This document shows, one piece after another, positions 33,201-48,200 of a stretch of 64,000 nucleotides of DNA. Source of the DNA: Mesostigma viride (Eukaryota > Streptophyta > Mesostigmatophyceae > Mesostigmatales > Mesostigmataceae); NCBI GenBank assembly GCA_009746045.1, contig RPFO01000310.1:2511692-2575691 (forward strand), given 5' to 3'. Made by a program: the position numbers and the translations under genes. Numbering within the stretch: the first letter of the stretch is position 1; every line of letters begins with the position of its first letter. The notes below the pieces were generated by a model that was given only the letters and a program-made list of their open reading frames with translations, was not told the origin of the DNA and did no database searches.

Positions 33201-36200
33201 TGGTCAACGTTGCAGTGGGCACATCGGTGGAGTTCTGCTACACTATCAGCAATAGCGGGAACGGCTCCCTGCACAGCATGGTGATCACGGATGACAATGG
33301 CACGCCCAACGACCCCTCGGATGACATCAGCCTGGCAAGCTTCATCCCGGCCGGCAATCTGGTGGATGCGGATGGGGATGGGCAGGTGGATGACCTGCCT
33401 GCCCAGAGCACGGTGAGCTTCAAGTACCCGACTCCCTCCGAGCTGACCAGCGACCATGTGAGCGTGGTGGTGGTGGCAGGATATGGTGACATGCCTGATG
33501 CAGGTGTGCCGGCCTTCTACACCGACACCTCGAGTGTGACTGTGACGGTGGTCGATGAGCCCGTCCCAAGCATTGAGAAGAAGGTGATGGTGGCTGGTGG
33601 CACGTGCGGGGTGAATGACATGGCCAGCTTGCTGGACGTCCCCGTTGGCACGGAGGTGGAGTTTTGTTACTACATCAGCAACACTGGTGAGGGTGCCCTG
33701 CGCAACCTGGTCCTGGTGGATGACAACGGGACTCCCAACGACCCGTCGGATGACTACAGCTTGGTGCCTGTTCTGCCTGCAGGTACCCTGGTGGATGGAG
33801 ATGGCGATGGTCAGGTGGACGACTTGCCTGCCCACACCACGCTGGTCCTTCCCTACCCTTACCCCACTCCCATGACATCCGGCCACCACAACACGGTGAG
33901 TATGTCGGGCTCTGGTCCTGTGCCCTCCAACGCTCCGGCATCCTCTTATGAGGTTACTGCTGCTGCGGTGGTGACTGTGGCGGCTGAGCCCGAGGTGAGC
34001 ATTGTCAAGACGGTGATGCTTGCAGGCGGCACTTGCGGTGTGAACGACGTCCCGAGTCTGGTCAACGTTGCAGTGGGCACATCGGTGGAGTTCTGCTACA
34101 CTATCAGCAATAGCGGGAACGGCTCCCTGCACAGCATGGTGATCACGGATGACAATGGCACGCCCAACGACCCCTCGGATGACATCAGCCTGGCAAGCTT
34201 CATCCCGGCCGGCAATCTGGTGGATGCGGATGGGGATGGGCAGGTGGATGACCTGCCTGCCCAGAGCACGGTGAGCTTCAAGTACCCGACTCCCTCCGAG
34301 CTGACCAGCGACCATGTGAGCGTGGTGGTGGTGGCAGGATATGGTGACATGCCTGATGCAGGTGTGCCGGCCTTCTACACCGACACCTCGAGTGTGACTG
34401 TGACGGTGGTCGATGAGCCCGTCCCAAGCATTGAGAAGAAGGTGATGGTGGCTGGTGGCACGTGCGGGGTGAATGACATGGCCAGCTTGCTGGACGTCCC
34501 CGTTGGCACGGAGGTGGAGTTTTGTTACTACATCAGCAACACTGGTGAGGGTGCCCTGCGCAACCTGGTCCTGGTGGATGACAACGGGACTCCCAACGAC
34601 CCGTCGGATGACTACAGCTTGGTGCCTGTTCTGCCTGCAGGTACCCTGGTGGATGGAGATGGCGATGGTCAGGTGGACGACTTGCCTGCCCACACCACGC
34701 TGGTCCTTCCCTACCCTTACCCCACTCCCATGACATCCGGCCACCACAACACGGTGAGTATGTCGGGCTCTGGTCCTGTGCCCTCCAACGCTCCGGCATC
34801 CTCTTATGAGGTTACTGCTGCTGCGGTGGTGACTGTGGCGGCTGAGCCCGAGGTGAGCATTGTCAAGACGGTGATGCTTGCAGGCGGCACTTGCGGTGTG
34901 AACGACGTCCCGAGTCTGGTCAACGTTGCAGTGGGCACATCGGTGGAGTTCTGCTACACTATCAGCAATAGCGGGAACGGCTCCCTGCACAGCATGGTGA
35001 TCACGGATGACAATGGCACGCCCAACGACCCCTCGGATGACATCAGCCTGGCAAGCTTCATCCCGGCCGGCAATCTGGTGGATGCGGATGGGGATGGGCA
35101 GGTGGATGACCTGCCTGCCCAGAGCACGGTGAGCTTCAAGTACCCGACTCCCTCCGAGCTGACCAGCGACCATGTGAGCGTGGTGGTGGTGGCAGGATAT
35201 GGTGACATGCCTGATGCAGGTGTGCCGGCCTTCTACACCGACACCTCGAGTGTGACTGTGACGGTGGTCGATGAGCCCGTCCCAAGCATTGAGAAGAAGG
35301 TGATGGTGGCTGGTGGCACGTGCGGGGTGAATGACATGGCCAGCTTGCTGGACGTCCCCGTTGGCACGGAGGTGGAGTTTTGTTACTACATCAGCAACAC
35401 TGGTGAGGGTGCCCTGCGCAACCTGGTCCTGGTGGATGACAACGGGACTCCCAACGACCCGTCGGATGACTACAGCTTGGTGCCTGTTCTGCCTGCAGGT
35501 ACCCTGGTGGATGGAGATGGCGATGGTCAGGTGGACGACTTGCCTGCCCACACCACGCTGGTCCTTCCCTACCCTTACCCCACTCCCATGACATCCGGCC
35601 ACCACAACACGGTGAGTATGTCGGGCTCTGGTCCTGTGCCCTCCAACGCTCCGGCATCCTCTTATGAGGTTACTGCTGCTGCGGTGGTGACTGTGGCGGC
35701 TGAGCCCGAGGTGAGCATTGTCAAGACGGTGATGCTTGCAGGCGGCACTTGCGGTGTGAACGACGTCCCGAGTCTGGTCAACGTTGCAGTGGGCACATCG
35801 GTGGAGTTCTGCTACACTATCAGCAATAGCGGGAACGGCTCCCTGCACAGCATGGTGATCACGGATGACAATGGCACGCCCAACGACCCCTCGGATGACA
35901 TCAGCCTGGCAAGCTTCATCCCGGCCGGCAATCTGGTGGATGCGGATGGGGATGGGCAGGTGGATGACCTGCCTGCCCAGAGCACGGTGAGCTTCAAGTA
36001 CCCGACTCCCTCCGAGCTGACCAGCGACCATGTGAGCGTGGTGGTGGTGGCAGGATATGGTGACATGCCTGATGCAGGTGTGCCGGCCTTCTACACCGAC
36101 ACCTCGAGTGTGACTGTGACGGTGGTCGATGAGCCCGTCCCAAGCATTGAGAAGAAGGTGATGGTGGCTGGTGGCACGTGCGGGGTGAATGACATGGCCA

Positions 36201-39200
36201 GCTTGCTGGACGTCCCCGTTGGCACGGAGGTGGAGTTTTGTTACTACATCAGCAACACTGGTGAGGGTGCCCTGCGCAACCTGGTCCTGGTGGATGACAA
36301 CGGGACTCCCAACGACCCGTCGGATGACTACAGCTTGGTGCCTGTTCTGCCTGCAGGTACCCTGGTGGATGGAGATGGCGATGGTCAGGTGGACGACTTG
36401 CCTGCCCACACCACGCTGGTCCTTCCCTACCCTTACCCCACTCCCATGACATCCGGCCACCACAACACGGTGAGTATGTCGGGCTCTGGTCCTGTGCCCT
36501 CCAACGCTCCGGCATCCTCTTATGAGGTTACTGCTGCTGCGGTGGTGACTGTGGCGGCTGAGCCCGAGGTGAGCATTGTCAAGACGGTGATGCTTGCAGG
36601 CGGCACTTGCGGTGTGAACGACGTCCCGAGTCTGGTCAACGTTGCAGTGGGCACATCGGTGGAGTTCTGCTACACTATCAGCAATAGCGGGAACGGCTCC
36701 CTGCACAGCATGGTGATCACGGATGACAATGGCACGCCCAACGACCCCTCGGATGACATCAGCCTGGCAAGCTTCATCCCGGCCGGCAATCTGGTGGATG
36801 CGGATGGGGATGGGCAGGTGGATGACCTGCCTGCCCAGAGCACGGTGAGCTTCAAGTACCCGACTCCCTCCGAGCTGACCAGCGACCATGTGAGCGTGGT
36901 GGTGGTGGCAGGATATGGTGACATGCCTGATGCAGGTGTGCCGGCCTTCTACACCGACACCTCGAGTGTGACTGTGACGGTGGTCGATGAGCCCGTCCCA
37001 AGCATTGAGAAGAAGGTGATGGTGGCTGGTGGCACGTGCGGGGTGAATGACATGGCCAGCTTGCTGGACGTCCCCGTTGGCACGGAGGTGGAGTTTTGTT
37101 ACTACATCAGCAACACTGGTGAGGGTGCCCTGCGCAACCTGGTCCTGGTGGATGACAACGGGACTCCCAACGACCCGTCGGATGACTACAGCTTGGTGCC
37201 TGTTCTGCCTGCAGGTACCCTGGTGGATGGAGATGGCGATGGTCAGGTGGACGACTTGCCTGCCCACACCACGCTGGTCCTTCCCTACCCTTACCCCACT
37301 CCCATGACATCCGGCCACCACAACACGGTGAGTATGTCGGGCTCTGGTCCTGTGCCCTCCAACGCTCCGGCATCCTCTTATGAGGTTACTGCTGCTGCGG
37401 TGGTGACTGTGGCGGCTGAGCCCGAGGTGAGCATTGTCAAGACGGTGATGCTTGCAGGCGGCACTTGCGGTGTGAACGACGTCCCGAGTCTGGTCAACGT
37501 TGCAGTGGGCACATCGGTGGAGTTCTGCTACACTATCAGCAATAGCGGGAACGGCTCCCTGCACAGCATGGTGATCACGGATGACAATGGCACGCCCAAC
37601 GACCCCTCGGATGACATCAGCCTGGCAAGCTTCATCCCGGCCGGCAATCTGGTGGATGCGGATGGGGATGGGCAGGTGGATGACCTGCCTGCCCAGAGCA
37701 CGGTGAGCTTCAAGTACCCGACTCCCTCCGAGCTGACCAGCGACCATGTGAGCGTGGTGGTGGTGGCAGGATATGGTGACATGCCTGATGCAGGTGTGCC
37801 GGCCTTCTACACCGACACCTCGAGTGTGACTGTGACGGTGGTCGATGAGCCCGTCCCAAGCATTGAGAAGAAGGTGATGGTGGCTGGTGGCACGTGCGGG
37901 GTGAATGACATGGCCAGCTTGCTGGACGTCCCCGTTGGCACGGAGGTGGAGTTTTGTTACTACATCAGCAACACTGGTGAGGGTGCCCTGCGCAACCTGG
38001 TCCTGGTGGATGACAACGGGACTCCCAACGACCCGTCGGATGACTACAGCTTGGTGCCTGTTCTGCCTGCAGGTACCCTGGTGGATGGAGATGGCGATGG
38101 TCAGGTGGACGACTTGCCTGCCCACACCACGCTGGTCCTTCCCTACCCTTACCCCACTCCCATGACATCCGGCCACCACAACACGGTGAGTATGTCGGGC
38201 TCTGGTCCTGTGCCCTCCAACGCTCCGGCATCCTCTTATGAGGTTACTGCTGCTGCGGTGGTGACTGTGGCGGCTGAGCCCGAGGTGAGCATTGTCAAGA
38301 CGGTGATGCTTGCAGGCGGCACTTGCGGTGTGAACGACGTCCCGAGTCTGGTCAACGTTGCAGTGGGCACATCGGTGGAGTTCTGCTACACTATCAGCAA
38401 TAGCGGGAACGGCTCCCTGCACAGCATGGTGATCACGGATGACAATGGCACGCCCAACGACCCCTCGGATGACATCAGCCTGGCAAGCTTCATCCCGGCC
38501 GGCAATCTGGTGGATGCGGATGGGGATGGGCAGGTGGATGACCTGCCTGCCCAGAGCACGGTGAGCTTCAAGTACCCGACTCCCTCCGAGCTGACCAGCG
38601 ACCATGTGAGCGTGGTGGTGGTGGCAGGATATGGTGACATGCCTGATGCAGGTGTGCCGGCCTTCTACACCGACACCTCGAGTGTGACTGTGACGGTGGT
38701 CGATGAGCCCGTCCCAAGCATTGAGAAGAAGGTGATGGTGGCTGGTGGCACGTGCGGGGTGAATGACATGGCCAGCTTGCTGGACGTCCCCGTTGGCACG
38801 GAGGTGGAGTTTTGTTACTACATCAGCAACACTGGTGAGGGTGCCCTGCGCAACCTGGTCCTGGTGGATGACAACGGGACTCCCAACGACCCGTCGGATG
38901 ACTACAGCTTGGTGCCTGTTCTGCCTGCAGGTACCCTGGTGGATGGAGATGGCGATGGTCAGGTGGACGACTTGCCTGCCCACACCACGCTGGTCCTTCC
39001 CTACCCTTACCCCACTCCCATGACATCCGGCCACCACAACACGGTGAGTATGTCGGGCTCTGGTCCTGTGCCCTCCAACGCTCCGGCATCCTCTTATGAG
39101 GTTACTGCTGCTGCGGTGGTGACTGTGGCGGCTGAGCCCGAGGTGAGCATTGTCAAGACGGTGATGCTTGCAGGCGGCACTTGCGGTGTGAACGACGTCC

Positions 39201-42200
39201 CGAGTCTGGTCAACGTTGCAGTGGGCACATCGGTGGAGTTCTGCTACACTATCAGCAATAGCGGGAACGGCTCCCTGCACAGCATGGTGATCACGGATGA
39301 CAATGGCACGCCCAACGACCCCTCGGATGACATCAGCCTGGCAAGCTTCATCCCGGCCGGCAATCTGGTGGATGCGGATGGGGATGGGCAGGTGGATGAC
39401 CTGCCTGCCCAGAGCACGGTGAGCTTCAAGTACCCGACTCCCTCCGAGCTGACCAGCGACCATGTGAGCGTGGTGGTGGTGGCAGGATATGGTGACATGC
39501 CTGATGCAGGTGTGCCGGCCTTCTACACCGACACCTCGAGTGTGACTGTGACGGTGGTCGATGAGCCCGTCCCAAGCATTGAGAAGAAGGTGATGGTGGC
39601 TGGTGGCACGTGCGGGGTGAATGACATGGCCAGCTTGCTGGACGTCCCCGTTGGCACGGAGGTGGAGTTTTGTTACTACATCAGCAACACTGGTGAGGGT
39701 GCCCTGCGCAACCTGGTCCTGGTGGATGACAACGGGACTCCCAACGACCCGTCGGATGACTACAGCTTGGTGCCTGTTCTGCCTGCAGGTACCCTGGTGG
39801 ATGGAGATGGCGATGGTCAGGTGGACGACTTGCCTGCCCACACCACGCTGGTCCTTCCCTACCCTTACCCCACTCCCATGACATCCGGCCACCACAACAC
39901 GGTGAGTATGTCGGGCTCTGGTCCTGTGCCCTCCAACGCTCCGGCATCCTCTTATGAGGTTACTGCTGCTGCGGTGGTGACTGTGGCGGCTGAGCCCGAG
40001 GTGAGCATTGTCAAGACGGTGATGCTTGCAGGCGGCACTTGCGGTGTGAACGACGTCCCGAGTCTGGTCAACGTTGCAGTGGGCACATCGGTGGAGTTCT
40101 GCTACACTATCAGCAATAGCGGGAACGGCTCCCTGCACAGCATGGTGATCACGGATGACAATGGCACGCCCAACGACCCCTCGGATGACATCAGCCTGGC
40201 AAGCTTCATCCCGGCCGGCAATCTGGTGGATGCGGATGGGGATGGGCAGGTGGATGACCTGCCTGCCCAGAGCACGGTGAGCTTCAAGTACCCGACTCCC
40301 TCCGAGCTGACCAGCGACCATGTGAGCGTGGTGGTGGTGGCAGGATATGGTGACATGCCTGATGCAGGTGTGCCGGCCTTCTACACCGACACCTCGAGTG
40401 TGACTGTGACGGTGGTCGATGAGCCCGTCCCAAGCATTGAGAAGAAGGTGATGGTGGCTGGTGGCACGTGCGGGGTGAATGACATGGCCAGCTTGCTGGA
40501 CGTCCCCGTTGGCACGGAGGTGGAGTTTTGTTACTACATCAGCAACACTGGTGAGGGTGCCCTGCGCAACCTGGTCCTGGTGGATGACAACGGGACTCCC
40601 AACGACCCGTCGGATGACTACAGCTTGGTGCCTGTTCTGCCTGCAGGTACCCTGGTGGATGGAGATGGCGATGGTCAGGTGGACGACTTGCCTGCCCACA
40701 CCACGCTGGTCCTTCCCTACCCTTACCCCACTCCCATGACATCCGGCCACCACAACACGGTGAGTATGTCGGGCTCTGGTCCTGTGCCCTCCAACGCTCC
40801 GGCATCCTCTTATGAGGTTACTGCTGCTGCGGTGGTGACTGTGGCGGCTGAGCCCGAGGTGAGCATTGTCAAGACGGTGATGCTTGCAGGCGGCACTTGC
40901 GGTGTGAACGACGTCCCGAGTCTGGTCAACGTTGCAGTGGGCACATCGGTGGAGTTCTGCTACACTATCAGCAATAGCGGGAACGGCTCCCTGCACAGCA
41001 TGGTGATCACGGATGACAATGGCACGCCCAACGACCCCTCGGATGACATCAGCCTGGCAAGCTTCATCCCGGCCGGCAATCTGGTGGATGCGGATGGGGA
41101 TGGGCAGGTGGATGACCTGCCTGCCCAGAGCACGGTGAGCTTCAAGTACCCGACTCCCTCCGAGCTGACCAGCGACCATGTGAGCGTGGTGGTGGTGGCA
41201 GGATATGGTGACATGCCTGATGCAGGTGTGCCGGCCTTCTACACCGACACCTCGAGTGTGACTGTGACGGTGGTCGATGAGCCCGTCCCAAGCATTGAGA
41301 AGAAGGTGATGGTGGCTGGTGGCACGTGCGGGGTGAATGACATGGCCAGCTTGCTGGACGTCCCCGTTGGCACGGAGGTGGAGTTTTGTTACTACATCAG
41401 CAACACTGGTGAGGGTGCCCTGCGCAACCTGGTCCTGGTGGATGACAACGGGACTCCCAACGACCCGTCGGATGACTACAGCTTGGTGCCTGTTCTGCCT
41501 GCAGGTACCCTGGTGGATGGAGATGGCGATGGTCAGGTGGACGACTTGCCTGCCCACACCACGCTGGTCCTTCCCTACCCTTACCCCACTCCCATGACAT
41601 CCGGCCACCACAACACGGTGAGTATGTCGGGCTCTGGTCCTGTGCCCTCCAACGCTCCGGCATCCTCTTATGAGGTTACTGCTGCTGCGGTGGTGACTGT
41701 GGCGGCTGAGCCCGAGGTGAGCATTGTCAAGACGGTGATGCTTGCAGGCGGCACTTGCGGTGTGAACGACGTCCCGAGTCTGGTCAACGTTGCAGTGGGC
41801 ACATCGGTGGAGTTCTGCTACACTATCAGCAATAGCGGGAACGGCTCCCTGCACAGCATGGTGATCACGGATGACAATGGCACGCCCAACGACCCCTCGG
41901 ATGACATCAGCCTGGCAAGCTTCATCCCGGCCGGCAATCTGGTGGATGCGGATGGGGATGGGCAGGTGGATGACCTGCCTGCCCAGAGCACGGTGAGCTT
42001 CAAGTACCCGACTCCCTCCGAGCTGACCAGCGACCATGTGAGCGTGGTGGTGGTGGCAGGATATGGTGACATGCCTGATGCAGGTGTGCCGGCCTTCTAC
42101 ACCGACACCTCGAGTGTGACTGTGACGGTGGTCGATGAGCCCGTCCCAAGCATTGAGAAGAAGGTGATGGTGGCTGGTGGCACGTGCGGGGTGAATGACA

Positions 42201-45200
42201 TGGCCAGCTTGCTGGACGTCCCCGTTGGCACGGAGGTGGAGTTTTGTTACTACATCAGCAACACTGGTGAGGGTGCCCTGCGCAACCTGGTCCTGGTGGA
42301 TGACAACGGGACTCCCAACGACCCGTCGGATGACTACAGCTTGGTGCCTGTTCTGCCTGCAGGTACCCTGGTGGATGGAGATGGCGATGGTCAGGTGGAC
42401 GACTTGCCTGCCCACACCACGCTGGTCCTTCCCTACCCTTACCCCACTCCCATGACATCCGGCCACCACAACACGGTGAGTATGTCGGGCTCTGGTCCTG
42501 TGCCCTCCAACGCTCCGGCATCCTCTTATGAGGTTACTGCTGCTGCGGTGGTGACTGTGGCGGCTGAGCCCGAGGTGAGCATTGTCAAGACGGTGATGCT
42601 TGCAGGCGGCACTTGCGGTGTGAACGACGTCCCGAGTCTGGTCAACGTTGCAGTGGGCACATCGGTGGAGTTCTGCTACACTATCAGCAATAGCGGGAAC
42701 GGCTCCCTGCACAGCATGGTGATCACGGATGACAATGGCACGCCCAACGACCCCTCGGATGACATCAGCCTGGCAAGCTTCATCCCGGCCGGCAATCTGG
42801 TGGATGCGGATGGGGATGGGCAGGTGGATGACCTGCCTGCCCAGAGCACGGTGAGCTTCAAGTACCCGACTCCCTCCGAGCTGACCAGCGACCATGTGAG
42901 CGTGGTGGTGGTGGCAGGATATGGTGACATGCCTGATGCAGGTGTGCCGGCCTTCTACACCGACACCTCGAGTGTGACTGTGACGGTGGTCGATGAGCCC
43001 GTCCCAAGCATTGAGAAGAAGGTGATGGTGGCTGGTGGCACGTGCGGGGTGAATGACATGGCCAGCTTGCTGGACGTCCCCGTTGGCACGGAGGTGGAGT
43101 TTTGTTACTACATCAGCAACACTGGTGAGGGTGCCCTGCGCAACCTGGTCCTGGTGGATGACAACGGGACTCCCAACGACCCGTCGGATGACTACAGCTT
43201 GGTGCCTGTTCTGCCTGCAGGTACCCTGGTGGATGGAGATGGCGATGGTCAGGTGGACGACTTGCCTGCCCACACCACGCTGGTCCTTCCCTACCCTTAC
43301 CCCACTCCCATGACATCCGGCCACCACAACACGGTGAGTATGTCGGGCTCTGGTCCTGTGCCCTCCAACGCTCCGGCATCCTCTTATGAGGTTACTGCTG
43401 CTGCGGTGGTGACTGTGGCGGCTGAGCCCGAGGTGAGCATTGTCAAGACGGTGATGCTTGCAGGCGGCACTTGCGGTGTGAACGACGTCCCGAGTCTGGT
43501 CAACGTTGCAGTGGGCACATCGGTGGAGTTCTGCTACACTATCAGCAATAGCGGGAACGGCTCCCTGCACAGCATGGTGATCACGGATGACAATGGCACG
43601 CCCAACGACCCCTCGGATGACATCAGCCTGGCAAGCTTCATCCCGGCCGGCAATCTGGTGGATGCGGATGGGGATGGGCAGGTGGATGACCTGCCTGCCC
43701 AGAGCACGGTGAGCTTCAAGTACCCGACTCCCTCCGAGCTGACCAGCGACCATGTGAGCGTGGTGGTGGTGGCAGGATATGGTGACATGCCTGATGCAGG
43801 TGTGCCGGCCTTCTACACCGACACCTCGAGTGTGACTGTGACGGTGGTCGATGAGCCCGTCCCAAGCATTGAGAAGAAGGTGATGGTGGCTGGTGGCACG
43901 TGCGGGGTGAATGACATGGCCAGCTTGCTGGACGTCCCCGTTGGCACGGAGGTGGAGTTTTGTTACTACATCAGCAACACTGGTGAGGGTGCCCTGCGCA
44001 ACCTGGTCCTGGTGGATGACAACGGGACTCCCAACGACCCGTCGGATGACTACAGCTTGGTGCCTGTTCTGCCTGCAGGTACCCTGGTGGATGGAGATGG
44101 CGATGGTCAGGTGGACGACTTGCCTGCCCACACCACGCTGGTCCTTCCCTACCCTTACCCCACTCCCATGACATCCGGCCACCACAACACGGTGAGTATG
44201 TCGGGCTCTGGTCCTGTGCCCTCCAACGCTCCGGCATCCTCTTATGAGGTTACTGCTGCTGCGGTGGTGACTGTGGCGGCTGAGCCCGAGGTGAGCATTG
44301 TCAAGACGGTGATGCTTGCAGGCGGCACTTGCGGTGTGAACGACGTCCCGAGTCTGGTCAACGTTGCAGTGGGCACATCGGTGGAGTTCTGCTACACTAT
44401 CAGCAATAGCGGGAACGGCTCCCTGCACAGCATGGTGATCACGGATGACAATGGCACGCCCAACGACCCCTCGGATGACATCAGCCTGGCAAGCTTCATC
44501 CCGGCCGGCAATCTGGTGGATGCGGATGGGGATGGGCAGGTGGATGACCTGCCTGCCCAGAGCACGGTGAGCTTCAAGTACCCGACTCCCTCCGAGCTGA
44601 CCAGCGACCATGTGAGCGTGGTGGTGGTGGCAGGATATGGTGACATGCCTGATGCAGGTGTGCCGGCCTTCTACACCGACACCTCGAGTGTGACTGTGAC
44701 GGTGGTCGATGAGCCCGTCCCAAGCATTGAGAAGAAGGTGATGGTGGCTGGTGGCACGTGCGGGGTGAATGACATGGCCAGCTTGCTGGACGTCCCCGTT
44801 GGCACGGAGGTGGAGTTTTGTTACTACATCAGCAACACTGGTGAGGGTGCCCTGCGCAACCTGGTCCTGGTGGATGACAACGGGACTCCCAACGACCCGT
44901 CGGATGACTACAGCTTGGTGCCTGTTCTGCCTGCAGGTACCCTGGTGGATGGAGATGGCGATGGTCAGGTGGACGACTTGCCTGCCCACACCACGCTGGT
45001 CCTTCCCTACCCTTACCCCACTCCCATGACATCCGGCCACCACAACACGGTGAGTATGTCGGGCTCTGGTCCTGTGCCCTCCAACGCTCCGGCATCCTCT
45101 TATGAGGTTACTGCTGCTGCGGTGGTGACTGTGGCGGCTGAGCCCGAGGTGAGCATTGTCAAGACGGTGATGCTTGCAGGCGGCACTTGCGGTGTGAACG

Positions 45201-48200
45201 ACGTCCCGAGTCTGGTCAACGTTGCAGTGGGCACATCGGTGGAGTTCTGCTACACTATCAGCAATAGCGGGAACGGCTCCCTGCACAGCATGGTGATCAC
45301 GGATGACAATGGCACGCCCAACGACCCCTCGGATGACATCAGCCTGGCAAGCTTCATCCCGGCCGGCAATCTGGTGGATGCGGATGGGGATGGGCAGGTG
45401 GATGACCTGCCTGCCCAGAGCACGGTGAGCTTCAAGTACCCGACTCCCTCCGAGCTGACCAGCGACCATGTGAGCGTGGTGGTGGTGGCAGGATATGGTG
45501 ACATGCCTGATGCAGGTGTGCCGGCCTTCTACACCGACACCTCGAGTGTGACTGTGACGGTGGTCGATGAGCCCGTCCCAAGCATTGAGAAGAAGGTGAT
45601 GGTGGCTGGTGGCACGTGCGGGGTGAATGACACGGCCAGCTTGCTGGACGTCCCCGTTGGCACGGAGGTGGAGTTTTGTTACTACATCAGCAACACTGGT
45701 GAGGGTGCCCTGCGCAACCTGGTCCTGGTGGATGACAACGGGACTCCCAACGACCCGTCGGATGACTACAGCTTGGTGCCTGTTCTGCCTGCAGGTACCC
45801 TGGTGGATGGAGATGGCGATGGTCAGGTGGACGACTTGCCTGCCCACACCACGCTGGTCCTTCCCTACCCTTACCCCACTCCCATGACATCCGGCCACCA
45901 CAACACGGTGAGTATGTCGGGCTCTGGTCCTGTGCCCTCCAACGCTCCGGCATCCTCTTATGAGGTTACTGCTGCTGCGGTGGTGACTGTGGCGGCTGAG
46001 CCCGAGGTGAGCATTGTCAAGACGGTGATGCTTGCAGGCGGCACTTGCGGTGTGAACGACGTCCCGAGTCTGGTCAACGTTGCAGTGGGCACATCGGTGG
46101 AGTTCTGCTACACTATCAGCAATAGCGGGAACGGCTCCCTGCACAGCATGGTGATCACGGATGACAATGGCACGCCCAACGACCCCTCGGATGACATCAG
46201 CCTGGCAAGCTTCATCCCGGCCGGCAATCTGGTGGATGCGGATGGGGATGGGCAGGTGGATGACCTGCCTGCCCAGAGCACGGTGAGCTTCAAGTACCCG
46301 ACTCCCTCCGAGCTGACCAGCGACCATGTGAGCGTGGTGGTGGTGGCAGGATATGGTGACATGCCTGATGCAGGTGTGCCGGCCTTCTACACCGACACCT
46401 CGAGTGTGACTGTGACGGTGGTCGATGAGCCCGTCCCAAGCATTGAGAAGAAGGTGATGGTGGCTGGTGGCACGTGCGGGGTGAATGACATGGCCAGCTT
46501 GCTGGACGTCCCCGTTGGCACGGAGGTGGAGTTTTGTTACTACATCAGCAACACTGGTGAGGGTGCCCTGCGCAACCTGGTCCTGGTGGATGACAACGGG
46601 ACTCCCAACGACCCGTCGGATGACTACAGCTTGGTGCCTGTTCTGCCTGCAGGTACCCTGGTGGATGGAGATGGCGATGGTCAGGTGGACGACTTGCCTG
46701 CCCACACCACGCTGGTCCTTCCCTACCCTTACCCCACTCCCATGACATCCGGCCACCACAACACGGTGAGTATGTCGGGCTCTGGTCCTGTGCCCTCCAA
46801 CGCTCCGGCATCCTCTTATGAGGTTACTGCTGCTGCGGTGGTGACTGTGGCGGCTGAGCCCGAGGTGAGCATTGTCAAGACGGTGATGCTTGCAGGCGGC
46901 ACTTGCGGTGTGAACGACGTCCCGAGTCTGGTCAACGTTGCAGTGGGCACATCGGTGGAGTTCTGCTACACTATCAGCAATAGCGGGAACGGCTCCCTGC
47001 ACAGCATGGTGATCACGGATGACAATGGCACGCCCAACGACCCCTCGGATGACATCAGCCTGGCAAGCTTCATCCCGGCCGGCAATCTGGTGGATGCGGA
47101 TGGGGATGGGCAGGTGGATGACCTGCCTGCCCAGAGCACGGTGAGCTTCAAGTACCCGACTCCCTCCGAGCTGACCAGCGACCATGTGAGCGTGGTGGTG
47201 GTGGCAGGATATGGTGACATGCCTGATGCAGGTGTGCCGGCCTTCTACACCGACACCTCGAGTGTGACTGTGACGGTGGTCGATGAGCCCGTCCCAAGCA
47301 TTGAGAAGAAGGTGATGGTGGCTGGTGGCACGTGCGGGGTGAATGACATGGCCAGCTTGCTGGACGTCCCCGTTGGCACGGAGGTGGAGTTTTGTTACTA
47401 CATCAGCAACACTGGTGAGGGTGCCCTGCGCAACCTGGTCCTGGTGGATGACAACGGGACTCCCAACGACCCGTCGGATGACTACAGCTTGGTGCCTGTT
47501 CTGCCTGCAGGTACCCTGGTGGATGGAGATGGCGATGGTCAGGTGGACGACTTGCCTGCCCACACCACGCTGGTCCTTCCCTACCCTTACCCCACTCCCA
47601 TGACATCCGGCCACCACAACACGGTGAGTATGTCGGGCTCTGGTCCTGTGCCCTCCAACGCTCCGGCATCCTCTTATGAGGTTACTGCTGCTGCGGTGGT
47701 GACTGTGGCGGCTGAGCCCGAGGTGAGCATTGTCAAGACGGTGATGCTTGCAGGCGGCACTTGCGGTGTGAACGACGTCCCGAGTCTGGTCAACGTTGCA
47801 GTGGGCACATCGGTGGAGTTCTGCTACACTATCAGCAATAGCGGGAACGGCTCCCTGCACAGCATGGTGATCACGGATGACAATGGCACGCCCAACGACC
47901 CCTCGGATGACATCAGCCTGGCAAGCTTCATCCCGGCCGGCAATCTGGTGGATGCGGATGGGGATGGGCAGGTGGATGACCTGCCTGCCCAGAGCACGGT
48001 GAGCTTCAAGTACCCGACTCCCTCCGAGCTGACCAGCGACCATGTGAGCGTGGTGGTGGTGGCAGGATATGGTGACATGCCTGATGCAGGTGTGCCGGCC
48101 TTCTACACCGACACCTCGAGTGTGACTGTGACGGTGGTCGATGAGCCCGTCCCAAGCATTGAGAAGAAGGTGATGGTGGCTGGTGGCACGTGCGGGGTGA